Source: an uncultured Clostridium sp.
Lineage (GTDB): Bacteria > Bacillota > Clostridia > TANB77 > CAG-508
Direction of reading: 5' to 3'
DNA: 64,000 nucleotides
Assembly (NCBI GenBank): GCA_947647595.1
Contig: CANSKZ010000006.1
Location: forward strand, 49,121-113,120
Shown: positions 20,131-30,032 of the stretch, piece by piece
Position numbering within the stretch: the first letter of the stretch is position 1
Layout of the letters: every line of letters starts with the position of its first letter
Notes under the pieces: model-generated
The model's input: the letters and a program-made list of their open reading frames with translations, nothing else
What the model was told of the DNA's origin: nothing
Databases searched by the model: none
Program-made: the position numbers and the translations under genes

Positions 20131-20252
20131 ATTATTCACCTTTATTTTAATTTTTATTATTGTATCATATCAAGTCTAAAAAGTCCACTAAGCAGGTAAA
20201 GCTTTGTAATTAGCTTTTCCCATAAATTGCTTTCTTCTAACTTATAATTTTG

Positions 20253-20930
20253 TTATTGTTCTAAAAACTTAAATAACTTGCTATAAAATAATTTATTTTT
20301 AAAAATATAATTACAATGTCCTGCTTTTTCTAATATAACTAATTCTGAATGATGTATGTTTTTCGAAATATATTCAGCCTCGTTTTGGGAAACGATATCT
20401 TTTTGACCACCATTAAATACTAAAGTTGGCACTGTTATCATTCCTAATTCCTCTTGTGTTATAGAATGTGCTTCATCATATAATTTTTCAAACATTTCGT
20501 TGTTCTTTTTCCCTGGATAAAAAGGGATTTTTTCCATAATTTTCGCATAATTAGGCTTTTTGACAGTATTATTTCTTGCTACACCGCTACATATCACTAA
20601 TTTAGAAATACTTGTTGGATAATGAATTGCTACATTTAACGCAACAGTTCCCCCACCACTACAACCTAGTAAAAAAGGCTTATCTATATTCAATTTATTG
20701 ATAAATTCATATACATCTTTTGCTGATTCTTCATAAGTTAAAGTACAGTTTTTTTCGCTTTTTCCGCAACATCTTCTATCAAAAAGATATACTTTGTATC
20801 TATCTTTTAACCTATTTGCTATAAATTTCATAAGTCCTGTATTAACACTATTGGGGTTTAATAAAATCACAGGTTTTCCGTTTCCTAAAACTTCGTAATG
20901 AATTTTTATATGATTAACTTCTATATCCAA
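20253..20930 (-). CDS. Alpha/beta hydrolase
   Basis: A 225-residue alpha/beta-hydrolase fold enzyme. The nucleophile Ser is in LGCSGGGTVAL (about residue 92), the oxyanion-region motif is LLNPNSVNTG, the acid follows FNGGQKDIVS, and the catalytic His is in EKAGHCNYIF. FDRRCCGKSEK is typical of the family. Cytoplasmic. The substrate cannot be told. It stands alone, separated from tsaE by 120 bases. Confidence 0.8.
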   Translation of the reverse strand: MDIEVNHIKIHYEVLGNGKPVILLNPNSVNTGLMKFIANRLKDRYKVYLFDRRCCGKSEKNCTLTYEESAKDVYEFINKLNIDKPFLLGCSGGGTVALNVAIHYPTSISKLVICSGVARNNTVKKPNYAKIMEKIPFYPGKKNNEMFEKLYDEAHSITQEELGMITVPTLVFNGGQKDIVSQNEAEYISKNIHHSELVILEKAGHCNYIFKNKLFYSKLFKFLEQ

Positions 20931-21080
20931 TTTATCATCTCTCCTATAACTTACTATCTTGTGTTTTGATTATATCATAAAAGGCAAGTAATTTTCAACT
21001 TAGTTAGTTGCTATTTATTGTAAGTTGTAGGGGAAGTTAAAATAACTATCATTTCTTTTAAAATATGGAATTTACATAGA

Positions 21081-21109
21081 TTGACTTTTTGCTAGAAATT
21101 TGGTATAGT
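21081..21109 (+). promoter_or_regulatory. Promoter for the gene at 21158
   Basis: TTGACT at 21081-21086, a 17-base spacer, TATAGT at 21104-21109. AGAAAGG precedes the ATG at 21158. Confidence 0.65.
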
Positions 21110-21157
21110 AAAAAACGTAGCTAGTAGTATAATGTGATTCTTTAGAAAGGATTTTTT

Positions 21158-21694
21158 ATGAGTGAAAAAACTGAATTTGTAAAAAAGTTAATAGGAGATT
21201 ATCCTCCGACTTTTTCTATTGACTATTCACCATATCGGAATTGTTATGCACATGCATTAAATTGTAGTTATGAAGACAGGGATTTTTCAATATATTCTCC
21301 TGGAGCAATTTATGCAGATTTTAATGGAAGCGAAATTTTTGACGGCGATGGAGAATATTTCTTTGACTATGATTTGTTTATAAAATTAATCAAAAGAGAT
21401 TGTTCTGTTTTATCAATAACTGCTTCTGTATGCTCTTTTGATTCAAACTTAAGAGATGAATCGTGTAAAATCGCTTTAACGTATTCAAAAGCCGATAATG
21501 ATTTCCATTTTTTAAGGCAAAATTCTGATAGAATTTGGTCGCATAAACCTGGATTCGCTAGATTCGATAGATTTGGTAATCTGTTAAATAGAATTAAAAG
21601 TGAAATTATTTCGTATAATGGTGAAAAGTCAATTGAAATTGAAGGAAGCTCGTACAAAGTATTTGAAATTATGGAATTACACAAAAATTGTTAG
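21158..21694 (+). CDS. Hypothetical protein, 178 residues
   Basis: Unrecognised acidic, cytoplasmic-looking protein, on the strand opposite to nearly all neighbours. YRNCYAHALN near residue 28 could be part of an active-site patch (Cys, His), but this is speculative. One codon here is an in-frame CGG (TAT CGG AAT at 21236) that must be read as a normal triplet, because a shift at this point would stop within eight codons. That sets it apart from the conserved genes and, with its own promoter and isolation, suggests recent acquisition. Confidence 0.55.
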   Translation: MSEKTEFVKKLIGDYPPTFSIDYSPYRNCYAHALNCSYEDRDFSIYSPGAIYADFNGSEIFDGDGEYFFDYDLFIKLIKRDCSVLSITASVCSFDSNLRDESCKIALTYSKADNDFHFLRQNSDRIWSHKPGFARFDRFGNLLNRIKSEIISYNGEKSIEIEGSSYKVFEIMELHKNC

Positions 21695-21925
21695 GAGGTT
21701 ATTGTTCCTAACTTGCAAAAAAGTAGTAGATATTTTTACTATTTTTTTGCTTTATTCTGATAATCTTCAAGAAAATAAAAAACTATTTATAATGAATATT
21801 ATTAAAAATTAGAGTGATAATTTACTATTTTTCGCTCTCATTATAACATTATTATAAAAAAATGTATAGAAAAATACTCAAAAAAAACATCGTCCTACCC
21901 AATATTCCAAAATTTCTTTCAAAGT

Positions 21926-21956
21926 AAAGAGAGTTTCCATTACAGAAACTCTCTTT
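21926..21956 (-). terminator. Terminator of capA
   Basis: AAAGAGAGTTTC at 21926-21937 pairs perfectly over 12 bp with 21945-21956, just after the capA stop at 21961. Confidence 0.8.
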
Positions 21957-21960
21957 GCAA

Positions 21961-23181
21961 TTACTCGTTCTCTGGTTCAATTAATTTTATGCATCTTTCA
22001 CGCTCTTTTACAGCTAATTGATACTCCTCTTCAGTCCAGATTTGCTCACCAGCTTCATAACTTCTGATGATTTCATTCAAATCCCACAATTGATACCGAT
22101 GCTCTGCGCCAGGCTCTTTTATACTAACGTAAATCGGAATATAAGTAACATCTTCAATGGTTACTTCTTCTGTTTCACCACTTTTTTTCACTTCAATATT
22201 GAATATTGCGGTATTTCTTGTGTTTTCCTGCCTTTGATTGGAGAAAAAATTCCCTTGTGAAAATATCACAAACCCTTCTTTTCCATTTTCTGTTTTAATT
22301 CTTTCCATTGGTTGCAAAACATGCGGATGTGAACCAAGAATTAGTTGCACACCATGATCAATTAAAAATTCCGCTAATTGATATTGTTTCTCATTTGGAG
22401 TCGTTTGATATTCGTTTCCCCAATGCATGGAAGCCACAATTAATTCCGCTCCTTCTGCTTTTGCTTCTTCAATCTGATGTAACATAAATTCTTCATTCAT
22501 CAAATTGACACAAAATTCTTTGCCTTCTGGTGCTGGAATTCCGTTTGTTCCGTATGTATAGGATAAAAAAGCTGTATTTATGCCATTCAAGTCCCGAAAC
22601 AAAATAGTGCTTTGTTCCTCTGCTGTTCGTGCACTTCCGACATGTGCAATTCCTGCTTCGTCCAAAAATTGCAAAGTCGATGTTAAACCATTGAACCCTT
22701 GGTCTAACGTGTGATTGTTGGCTGTTGTCATGATGTCTACACCAAGTTCTGCTAAGTCAATTGCTAAATGTTCTGGTGTATTAAAACTCGGAAAACCGCT
22801 ATATCCTCTTTCTTTTCCTGCCATTGGCGTTTCGCAATTTCCAATATTAACAGTAGAATTTTGGAAATATTTCGTTACATATTGAAACATGTAGGAAAAA
22901 TCATAATCGTCAGTTTCACTGTCGTAGGCTGCATTAAATACAGGAATATGGCATAATGCATCGCCGAAAGAGAGTATTGTCGCAAAGGAATCTTCTGCAG
23001 GAATGGGTTCTATGTCTGTTTCCATTTCAGTTTCCAACATAGAAATTTCTGTGTGTTCTAAATCAGCAATTGATTCTGGTTCTTTGCTTTCCGTTAACCG
23101 ATTATTGTGAGAACAGGCAACTAATTGTAAAAATGTAATTAAAATCAATAAAGTTACTAAGTTTTTGGATGCTTTTTTCAT
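21961..23181 (-). CDS. CapA family lipoprotein (PGA_cap metallophosphatase fold)
   Basis: A 406-residue lipoprotein: the N-terminal signal ends in LQLVACSHN, a lipobox with the lipidated Cys at about residue 23. The CapA/PgsA-like domain shows SFGDALCH, NIGNCETPM, TTANNHTLDQG, MHWGNEY and LGSHPHVLQP, the metal-ligand motifs of this calcineurin-like family. It is anchored outside the membrane. Family members take part in poly-gamma-glutamate or other envelope processes; the exact substrate is unknown. It contains three in-frame CGG codons (NRL, FRD and HRY), unlike the core genes, and its base composition is less AT-rich, which suggests transfer from another genome. Confidence 0.85.
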   Translation of the reverse strand: MKKASKNLVTLLILITFLQLVACSHNNRLTESKEPESIADLEHTEISMLETEMETDIEPIPAEDSFATILSFGDALCHIPVFNAAYDSETDDYDFSYMFQYVTKYFQNSTVNIGNCETPMAGKERGYSGFPSFNTPEHLAIDLAELGVDIMTTANNHTLDQGFNGLTSTLQFLDEAGIAHVGSARTAEEQSTILFRDLNGINTAFLSYTYGTNGIPAPEGKEFCVNLMNEEFMLHQIEEAKAEGAELIVASMHWGNEYQTTPNEKQYQLAEFLIDHGVQLILGSHPHVLQPMERIKTENGKEGFVIFSQGNFFSNQRQENTRNTAIFNIEVKKSGETEEVTIEDVTYIPIYVSIKEPGAEHRYQLWDLNEIIRSYEAGEQIWTEEEYQLAVKERERCIKLIEPENE

Positions 23182-23263
23182 ATCTGGTCCTCCCTAAAAT
23201 AAATTATTATTTTTTACGATTGATAATTGGTTCTTTGCTATTAAGTTTAACATAAAATCCTTT

Positions 23264-23674
23264 TCATGTCAACTTTAGCATTTCTTGATAAATCCTTTTT
23301 ATATTCTTTTCGTCTTTATATTTATTTTCCATTGGACACATTCCTGTTTTGGCATTATTGATAATATATTCTGTTAAATTTTTATATTCATATGAAACAC
23401 CATTTTCTTCTAAAATAGGAATGGCATACTGGCTCATAACGTCTGCATAAATTGATTTGACACCTGCTACTGTCAAAATAGATGCCACTACTTTTCCGAT
23501 GACTTTATCTGCAATTATGGCATCTTTTAAAGCTTCGGGATTTTCTTTTAGAATTTCTTGTATATCTTTAATTCGATTTTGATAATATTCTTTTACTTCT
23601 CCATTGTTATATAAAACAACCAAGCTGGCTTTTGTTTCGTATAATTTTCCTTTTACCATTTCTAAATTAGTCAT
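23264..23674 (-). CDS. DUF1893 family protein
   Basis: A 136-residue protein resembling the DUF1893 family: KASLVVLYNNGEVKEY near the N-terminus, DAIIADKVIGKVVASILTVA in the middle and TGMCPMENKY at the end. In related genomes this small protein is found with ECF-type membrane components. It overlaps the membrane gene upstream (23667) by eight bases, so the two are translated together. Function unknown. Confidence 0.7.
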   Translation of the reverse strand: MTNLEMVKGKLYETKASLVVLYNNGEVKEYYQNRIKDIQEILKENPEALKDAIIADKVIGKVVASILTVAGVKSIYADVMSQYAIPILEENGVSYEYKNLTEYIINNAKTGMCPMENKYKDEKNIKRIYQEMLKLT

Positions 23675-24221
23675 TTTTTAAGTTTAATCCTTTATTCATA
23701 ATTTTAGCAATCACTGGAACAATTGCAATTTGCAATAAGATTCCAGGAATTCCCATTTTTACACTTTCTATAACAGAAATTCCATAACTTGAAAATCCTA
23801 ACATACTAATTGACACAAACAATACTCCAGCATATAAAATTCTGCCAAAAATCATGGCTCCCACTAAAGATACCACTGCATTAAATTTTTTACGAAATAA
23901 GCCTAGCAAAATAGCATAAATTCCAAGTTCTATTATCATATAAGGCAATCTTGCAATTGCTGGCATTCCTGTTAATAAATAACTGCCTATTACCGAAACT
24001 ACACCAACAATACTTCCACTTAAAGCACCAAATACAAGTGATGCAATTAAAACAGCAATATGCATTGGCAAAAAGATAGCACCTGCTGAGCTTCCTGCCA
24101 ATATATGAAAGATTCTTGGTAAGGCAATTCCAATTCCACTTAGTAAAATAGTTCCTGTAATATGGATTGCCTTTCTACTTGAAAATATCTTTGATTTTTG
24201 GATTGTTTTTACTTTTTCCAT
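23667..24221 (-). CDS. ECF transporter substrate-binding (S) component-like membrane protein
   Basis: A 184-residue, very hydrophobic protein with about five or six membrane spans. The N-terminal ALPRIFHILAGSSAGAIFLP and VFGALSGSIVGVVS pattern matches S components of ECF vitamin transporters. No energising module is encoded nearby. The substrate cannot be deduced; the neighbours (DUF1893, aldo/keto reductase with a ferredoxin domain) give no clear hint. Confidence 0.7.
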   Translation of the reverse strand: MEKVKTIQKSKIFSSRKAIHITGTILLSGIGIALPRIFHILAGSSAGAIFLPMHIAVLIASLVFGALSGSIVGVVSVIGSYLLTGMPAIARLPYMIIELGIYAILLGLFRKKFNAVVSLVGAMIFGRILYAGVLFVSISMLGFSSYGISVIESVKMGIPGILLQIAIVPVIAKIMNKGLNLKND

Positions 24222-24236
24222 TTTTTAAATTCCTCC

Positions 24237-25371
24237 TTATTTTAATAAGTCTACAAAATTAGACATTGCTTCTGCAATTTTTAATTGTTGTGGACAAACG
24301 GCTTCACAAGATTTGCATCCAATGCATGCACTTGGCTTTTTGTCATCTGGTAAAGCACTAATTGCCATTGGTGCGATAAAGCCTCCACCGTGTAAACATG
24401 TGTTCATTATATAAAGCTAATATTTTGGGAATATCAATTCCTTTTGGACAATGGGCTGTGCAGTAGCGACAAGAAGTGCAAGGTAGCGTATTTCCTTTTG
24501 TCATTTCTCGTGCCATTTCTAGTAAAGTTTTAAGTTCGGTTTCATTTAATGGTTGTTCGGTTTCGAATGTTTCGATGTTTTGTTGTAATTGCTCCATGTT
24601 AGACATCCCAGAAAGAATCATCGTAACACCTGTCATGGATTGTAAAAAACGAAATGCCCAACCAGGAATGGTTTCCTCTGCCCTAAGCGATTTTAATTTT
24701 GTTTCATTTTCTTCGGAAAGTTTTGCTAATTTGCCACCTCTTAATGGTTCCATAACCCAAATTGGAATATGTAATTGATTTAATAATTCAATTTTAGCTT
24801 TGGCATCTTGAAATTCATAATCTAAATAATTTAATTGTACTTGGCAAAATTCCATATATTTTCCATAAGCGTCTAAGAATTTTTTCATGACTTCAAAACT
24901 TCCATGAACCGAAAAACCAAGATGTTTGATTCTGCCGTTTTCTTTTTGTTTTAATAAATACTCTAAAATTCCGTATTTTTCGTCCAAATATGGGTCTACA
25001 TTTTTTTCGTAAACATTGTGAAATAAATAAAAATCGAAATAATCGACTTGACATTTTTCCAATTGCTTTTCAAAAATTTCTTCGACTTTATCCATATTAG
25101 ACAAGTCATATCCCGGAAATTTGGTAGCTAAGTAAAAACTGTCTCTAGGATATTTTTTGAGCACTTTTCCCATGACTAATTCGGATTCACCATTATGGTA
25201 TCCCCAAGCAGTATCAAAATAGTTGATGCCTTTTTGGATGGCATATTCTACCATTTGCGATGTTTGTTCCTCATCAATGGGCGTATCACCATTGGTTCCT
25301 TGATTGGGTAAACGCATGGTTCCTAAGCCTAAATTGGATAATTTTAAATTTTGAAATGGTTTGTAAATCAT
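24237..25371 (-). CDS. Aldo/keto reductase with C-terminal 4Fe-4S domain, read through a CGGT +1 shift
   Basis: Aldo/keto reductase: LGLGTMRLPNQG, FDTAWGYHNGESE (catalytic Asp/Tyr), HLGFSVHG. The C-terminal ferredoxin-like part has CTSCRYCTAHCPKGIDIP. The zero frame then ends in 12 odd residues after NEHMFT. The family continues at this point with FTGGGFIAPMAISALP and a second cluster, CIGCKSCEAVCPQQ, which is found intact in the +1 frame up to TAA at 24237. The junction is ACA CGG TGG: skipping the C at 24390 gives ACA GGT GGA GGC, exactly the family sequence FTGGG. Product 377 residues. Next to a (broken) MerR regulator, which probably controlled it. Confidence 0.85.
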
Positions 25372-25671
25372 TGTTTTTCCTCCTTATTTCCTTTTAATTT
25401 TTCTTCTTCATATTTTAACATTTTGTCTTCATATCCATCAATCTTCTCATTGAGCCTGTTTAATGCATTTTGCATTTTTTGAATTTGGGTTACAATTTGT
25501 TCTCTTTGCTCGATTAAAATCTGTTTCCTTGCTAGAATAGTTGCTTTTCCAGCTTTGAATAAAGACGTATATTCAATCAAACTTTCAATTGAAAGGCCTG
25601 CATTTCGCATACATTTTGCATAATTCACCCAATTACAATCCATACTTTTTACTTACTTCTGATATGGTCAT
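25368..25671 (-). pseudogene. MerR family regulator lacking most of its DNA-binding domain
   Basis: The ATG at 25671 with GGAGG starts MTISEVSKKYG, the beginning of a MerR helix-turn-helix, but then stops. The family continues in another frame with DCNWVNYAKCMRNAGLSIES, SLFKAGKATILARKQILI and the coiled-coil dimerisation helix. About 30 residues covering the second half of the winged helix (normally SxDTLRYYE...RDY) are missing. This is a deletion of roughly 100 bases that also shifts the frame. It is next to the aldo/keto reductase, as intact MerR genes often are. A truncated product from the ATG at 25643 could still dimerise but not bind DNA. Confidence 0.75.
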
Positions 25672-25925
25672 TTTTCCCTCCTCCTTTTCTTTTATATCAC
25701 TTATAGCTAGGTATAAGTCAAGAGGTTTTGCGAATTTTTTAAAAGTTTCTTATAATTATTAAAATAAAAATTTATAGACATAATCAATCTTGTTCAATTA
25801 GTTCAAACAGAAACGTTGTTGGTCATAGTGTTCTTATAGGAATTTTTAAGAAATGTTGAAAAATCAATAATTACACGACACAAAAAAAGCATATTTGCAT
25901 TAAATAATTAAAATTATCAGTTCTA

Positions 25926-25970
25926 TACCAAAAACCGAAACTTAACGTAATTGAGTTTCGGTTTTTGGTA
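25926..25970. terminator. Strong bidirectional terminator
   Basis: A perfect 17-bp inverted repeat (25926-25942 with 25954-25970), with an 11-base loop and T-rich flanks. It follows the small gene at 25994 on the minus strand. The rest of the gap from 25672 to 25993 shows no other feature. Confidence 0.8.
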
Positions 25971-25993
25971 TTCTAATGAAATTGTTAAACACT

Positions 25994-26218
25994 TCAATTC
26001 CATTTTGCATTAATAATAGCCGAAAGCATGGCCCAATAGGTAGCTTCATCAGGTTTTTCACTTTCTGGTCCAATACCTGCTACGTCAAACATTCCTTTTA
26101 AGAATGCAATTTTTTCCCGTATAGTTTCAAAATCACAATATTTGCTAATAATTTCATCAGCTTTTTTCACATCTGTAGAGATTTCTAATAACGTTTTTAC
26201 ATCCTTTCGATCTACCAT
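25994..26218 (-). CDS. Small hypothetical protein, 74 residues
   Basis: ATG at 26218 preceded by GGAGG nine bases upstream; a TTG six bases earlier is too close to the site. The product (MVDRKDVKTLLEISTDVKKA..., ending MLSAIINAKWN) is helical and unrecognised. It has one in-frame CGG (ATA CGG GAA) that must be read as a plain triplet, as in other acquired-looking genes of the window. It has its own terminator and stands alone between the MerR remnant and the tRNA gene. Confidence 0.55.
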   Translation of the reverse strand: MVDRKDVKTLLEISTDVKKADEIISKYCDFETIREKIAFLKGMFDVAGIGPESEKPDEATYWAMLSAIINAKWN

Positions 26219-26456
26219 TTGCAATGTCCTCCTTTAATATAATGATATTTTATGAGTTTGATACATATACTTATTAGATAAGTTTATGTATATTATCACA
26301 TTTTTACTTAAAAAGCAATAGTAACAACACTACGTAATGTAATATGGGAGTAACATTATAGGAAGAAAACTATATAATACAGATATATCAGTAAATACAA
26401 GAAAAGGAGTAAATGAAAAATACTTAAGCTGAATTATCAGTATAAAATAAAAAAAT

Positions 26457-26469
26457 GTTCTTATAGAAC
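26457..26469 (-). terminator. Short terminator after the tRNA
   Basis: On the minus strand GTTCT-ATA-AGAAC is followed by A and a run of seven T, 27 bases after the tRNA 3' end. The stem is only 5 bp, so strength is uncertain. Confidence 0.5.
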
Positions 26470-26495
26470 GATAAATCCCATAAAAACATTCATAC

Positions 26496-26569
<74 letters not shown>

Positions 26570-26589
26570 AATTTTTTCATTGCTTTTTT

Positions 26590-26618
26590 ATTATACCTTA
26601 ATTTTAAATTCATTTCAA
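26590..26618 (-). promoter_or_regulatory. Promoter of the tRNA-Gly gene
   Basis: Minus strand: TTGAAA at 26618-26613, a 17-base spacer, TATAAT at 26595-26590, about 20 bases before the tRNA 5' end. A near-consensus promoter, so the gene should be well expressed. Confidence 0.75.
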
Positions 26619-26664
26619 GTATTTTAAATAAATTTATTCTCTAATAAAAAAAATCCAATTTGCA

Positions 26665-26693
26665 TTGACTTTTTATGTAAATTGCATTATAAT
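26665..26693 (+). promoter_or_regulatory. Promoter for the gene at 26749
   Basis: TTGACT at 26665-26670, a 17-base spacer, TATAAT at 26688-26693. Confidence 0.75.
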
Positions 26694-26748
26694 ACTATTG
26701 TCACGATATTATCAATTGTTTCATGATTTAAAAATAAGGAGGAATAAA

Positions 26749-27162
26749 ATGAAACAAAACATTGAAAACACGTCACCCGCTGATCCGCGCAAGAATCCCC
26801 GATTATGTTCTCGGGAAGATTTAACACCTGCACAAATCAGGTCGTTATTTTATGCCTATCCTGAGCTAATTCTCAGAAATGAAAAGATTCAACTTCCCAA
26901 AGATTTGATTTTGGAAGTTTTGAAAAACACCATTTCTGTTAAGGTGGTAATTGAAATTTTTAGCCGTCCTGAAACAAAGGAATTTTATACTGAGGCAGTG
27001 GAAACCTTCATTTTATCCTACAAATCCAGCTTTACGAAATTTGTAAATGGCGGTTGTCCTGGATATGTAATTGATTCACAGTTTGACAGAGTTGTTGAAG
27101 AACTCAGACACGCGGGAATCATTATGAGTGATGACTGTGTTCAAAAGGCACATTCGAGTTAA
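26749..27162 (+). CDS. Hypothetical protein, 137 residues, probably acquired
   Basis: ATG at 26749 with AAGGAGG upstream; an in-frame ATG at 26665 lies inside the promoter and is rejected. The product begins MKQNIENTSPADPRKNPRLC and is mostly helical (LTPAQIRSLFYAYPELIL, LPKDLILEVLKN). It is clearly more GC-rich than its neighbours, stands alone on the plus strand and has its own promoter and a strong GC-rich terminator. It contains an in-frame CGG followed by G (TCT CGG GAA) that must be read as Arg. No family recognised. Confidence 0.6.
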   Translation: MKQNIENTSPADPRKNPRLCSREDLTPAQIRSLFYAYPELILRNEKIQLPKDLILEVLKNTISVKVVIEIFSRPETKEFYTEAVETFILSYKSSFTKFVNGGCPGYVIDSQFDRVVEELRHAGIIMSDDCVQKAHSS

Positions 27163-27169
27163 GTTTTCA

Positions 27170-27196
27170 GGCTGGGCATCTGTGCCCAGCCGTTTT
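27170..27196 (+). terminator. GC-rich terminator
   Basis: GGCTGGGCA at 27170-27178 pairs with TGCCCAGCC at 27183-27191, followed by GTTTTT. It ends the gene at 26749 and abuts the end of clpC. Confidence 0.85.
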
Positions 27197-29629
27197 TCAT
27201 TGAACAATAATTTTTCCACCTTCTTCATCCAAAACAATTTTTTTCCTTTCTTCTCCTTCCAAAATTTTTTCTGCTACCACATCTTCTACTAAATTTTGAA
27301 TCGTTCTGCGAAGAGGTCTTGCACCATATTTATAATCTGTACCATTTTGAATGATAATCGCTTTTGCCTGTTCTGTAATTTCCAACTCAATATCCTGCTT
27401 TCTCATTCGCTCAATTACTTTTTCAAGCATAATATTTGTAATTTCTTTCAAATCCTGCAAACTCAACTTATGAAAAACAATAATTTCATCAATACGATTT
27501 AAAAATTCTGGCTTAAATTCTCTTTTGGTTTCATTTAAAACTTCTTTTCGAATATTTTCATTGTCTTTTTCTAGTGCTTCTTTTTGGTTTTCAAAACCAA
27601 TTGTTTTCTTTTCCGTAATCAATCTTGCACCAACATTAGAAGTCATAATAATGATTGTATTTTTAAAATCAACCGTTCGACCTTGACTATCTGTCAAACG
27701 CCCATCTTCTAAGATTTGAAGCAACAGATTCATTATATCTGGATGCGCTTTTTCAATTTCATCAAATAATACTACTGAATACGGATTTCTTCGAACTTTC
27801 TCTGTCAGTCCGCCTGCCTCGTCATATCCCACATAACCTGGTGGTGAACCAATCACTTTAGAAACACTATGTGATTCCATATATTCTGACATATCCAAAC
27901 GAATCATCGCATTTTCATTTTCAAATAAGTTTTCTGCCAATGCTTTTGTCAATTCCGTTTTTCCAACTCCCGTGGGACCTAAAAATAGAAACGAACCAAT
28001 TGGTCGATTTGGGTCTTTTAAACCAACTCTACTTCTACGAATCGCCTTTGAAACAGATTCAATTGCCTCATTTTGCCCCACCACCCTTTGATGCAAAATC
28101 GTTTCTAGATTTTTCAATTTTGTATTTTCATCTTGATTGATTTTGTGAACAGGAATTCCTGTCCAACGACTGACAACATCTGCAATTTCATTGGTGCCAA
28201 TGGTAATTATTTTTTGAACACTTTCATTTCGCCATTTTTGTTTTTCATCTTCTAAATTGGTTTTCAGGCGAATTGTTTCATCTCTTAATTTGGCTGCTTT
28301 CTCAAAATCTTGCATATTAATTGCAGATTCTTTTTCTGCTTCAATTTTCTCAACTTGTTTTTCTAAATTTTTAAGATGCTCTGGTTCGATAAAGGCTTTT
28401 AATCTTGCTTTGCTAGATGCTTCATCAATCAAATCAATTGCTTTATCTGGTAAAAATCGGTCTGCAATATAGCGATTAGACAATTCGATGGCAGAAATAA
28501 TTGCTTCATCCGTAATTTTTACATTGTGATGCGCTTCATATTTATCTCTCAAACCTTCTAAAATTCGTTTACATTCTTGCAAGCTTGGTTCCGAAATATC
28601 CACTGGTTGAAATCTTCTTTCAAGTGCTGCATCTTTTTCAATATATTTTCGATATTCTTTAATGGTAGTTGTTCCAACGACTTGAATTTCACCTCTTGCT
28701 AAAAGCGGTTTCAAAATATTGGCAGCATCAATTGCACCTTCTGCGGCTCCCGCTCCCACAATAGCATGAATTTCATCAATAAATAAAATAATATCCCCAG
28801 CTTTTTTAACTTCATTTAAAGCTTTTTTGATACGCTCTTCAAAATCTCCACGATACTTAGCACCTGCCACCATAGAAGTAATATCTAGTGATACCACTCT
28901 TTTATTTTTTAAAATTTCAGGAATATTTCCTGTTACAATTTTTTGAGCTAATCCCTCAATAACTGCTGTTTTTCCAACGCCAGGTTCTCCAATCAAACAA
29001 GGATTATTTTTGGTTCGTCTAGATAAAATTTCAATCACGCGTTCGGTTTCATGAATTCTGCCAATTACTGGATCTAGATTGCCTTCTCTGGCTTCTTTGG
29101 TTAAATCGCTACTAAATTGATTCAGCGTTTGCGTTAAACCATAGCTTCCTAAATCTTTTCCAGAATTTAAAGGCGAAATATCATTCATCGAATCATCAAA
29201 TTCATTGACTACTTTGTTAATATCGTTGTAAATCGTTTCTGGTTTTACATTTAAACTCGTAACAATACGCATAGCAATACTATCTGCTTCTTTCATAATT
29301 CCAACCATAATATGTTCGGTTCCAATGTAATTAGAACCAACTTTTTTTGCTTCCGCATAGGAATTTTCAATCACGCGCTTGGTTCTTGGGGTAAATCCTA
29401 AAACTGTAACTTTGTTATTATTACTCCCAATAAAATCTTCAATTTTTTCCAAAATTAAATCAGCTGTTATATTTTGTTTTTTTAAAACTTTACTCGCAAC
29501 ACCATTTTCTTCTTTCGCTAATCCATATAAAATATGTTCGGTTCCAATGTAATTATGTCCCAATGTTGAAGCAATTTCTTTGGCAATTTGCAATACTTTT
29601 TCACTACTGACTGTAAATTTATAAATCAT
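27197..29629 (-). CDS. clpC: ATP-dependent chaperone ClpC
   Basis: An 810-residue class I Clp/Hsp100 ATPase that unfolds substrates for ClpP. Two N-terminal Clp repeats contain [15 protein letters not shown] and [15 protein letters not shown]. The first ATPase domain has GEPGVGKT and [15 protein letters not shown]-type middle segment is present ([14 protein letters not shown]). The second ATPase domain has [10 protein letters not shown], and the C-terminal ClpB D2-small domain ends near [10 protein letters not shown]. Length is normal. The usual partners ctsR, mcsA and mcsB are not next to it. No in-frame CGG codon was found. Confidence 0.95.
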   Translation of the reverse strand: MIYKFTVSSEKVLQIAKEIASTLGHNYIGTEHILYGLAKEENGVASKVLKKQNITADLILEKIEDFIGSNNNKVTVLGFTPRTKRVIENSYAEAKKVGSNYIGTEHIMVGIMKEADSIAMRIVTSLNVKPETIYNDINKVVNEFDDSMNDISPLNSGKDLGSYGLTQTLNQFSSDLTKEAREGNLDPVIGRIHETERVIEILSRRTKNNPCLIGEPGVGKTAVIEGLAQKIVTGNIPEILKNKRVVSLDITSMVAGAKYRGDFEERIKKALNEVKKAGDIILFIDEIHAIVGAGAAEGAIDAANILKPLLARGEIQVVGTTTIKEYRKYIEKDAALERRFQPVDISEPSLQECKRILEGLRDKYEAHHNVKITDEAIISAIELSNRYIADRFLPDKAIDLIDEASSKARLKAFIEPEHLKNLEKQVEKIEAEKESAINMQDFEKAAKLRDETIRLKTNLEDEKQKWRNESVQKIITIGTNEIADVVSRWTGIPVHKINQDENTKLKNLETILHQRVVGQNEAIESVSKAIRRSRVGLKDPNRPIGSFLFLGPTGVGKTELTKALAENLFENENAMIRLDMSEYMESHSVSKVIGSPPGYVGYDEAGGLTEKVRRNPYSVVLFDEIEKAHPDIMNLLLQILEDGRLTDSQGRTVDFKNTIIIMTSNVGARLITEKKTIGFENQKEALEKDNENIRKEVLNETKREFKPEFLNRIDEIIVFHKLSLQDLKEITNIMLEKVIERMRKQDIELEITEQAKAIIIQNGTDYKYGARPLRRTIQNLVEDVVAEKILEGEERKKIVLDEEGGKIIVQ

Positions 29630-29704
29630 AGTCGCACCTTCTTTATTTAATATCTAATAGTAATTTTTTCCAATTTTTTTATAATCTATTCATCCTATAT
29701 AAAA

Positions 29705-29729
29705 AAAGACGGATCTAAAATCCGTCTTT
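29705..29729 (-). terminator. Terminator of the SASP gene
   Basis: AAAGACGGAT at 29705-29714 pairs perfectly with ATCCGTCTTT at 29720-29729, followed by T on the minus strand. Confidence 0.8.
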
Positions 29730-29738
29730 CAAATTCGA

Positions 29739-29909
29739 TTATTCAACACTACGATTTGCAATTTCGATTGCTTTTGTTACGATGTTACCACATGTTTTAG
29801 ATGGTACATTTCCCCATCCACCATCTTTTTTAACTTGGTCATAAACACCTAATTCTTTTGCGATTTCGTATTTTAATTTTTCAGATATTAATTTGCTATT
29901 ACTAGACAT
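29739..29909 (-). CDS. Alpha/beta-type small acid-soluble spore protein
   Basis: A 56-residue protein, too short for many gene finders. KLKYEIAKELGVYD and GNIVTKAIEIANRSVE are the two conserved helices of alpha/beta SASPs, which coat and protect spore DNA. The segment between them, KKDGGWGNVPSKTCG, is typical of clostridial forms. GGAGG lies upstream of the ATG at 29909. It should be made late in the forespore. The 5' region has an A/T-rich inverted repeat (about 29926-29998, arms TTTTTGAGA and TCTCAAAAA). Confidence 0.88.
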   Translation of the reverse strand: MSSNSKLISEKLKYEIAKELGVYDQVKKDGGWGNVPSKTCGNIVTKAIEIANRSVE

Positions 29910-30032
29910 TTTCAATACCTCCGTTTTTTGAGAAAAGTATTTTTAAAAATAAAATATTAATTTTAAAAATTTATCTCAAAAATAGTATTTGTTAAAATCA
30001 AAAAAATATCATTAAAATTTTTTCCAAAAAAA

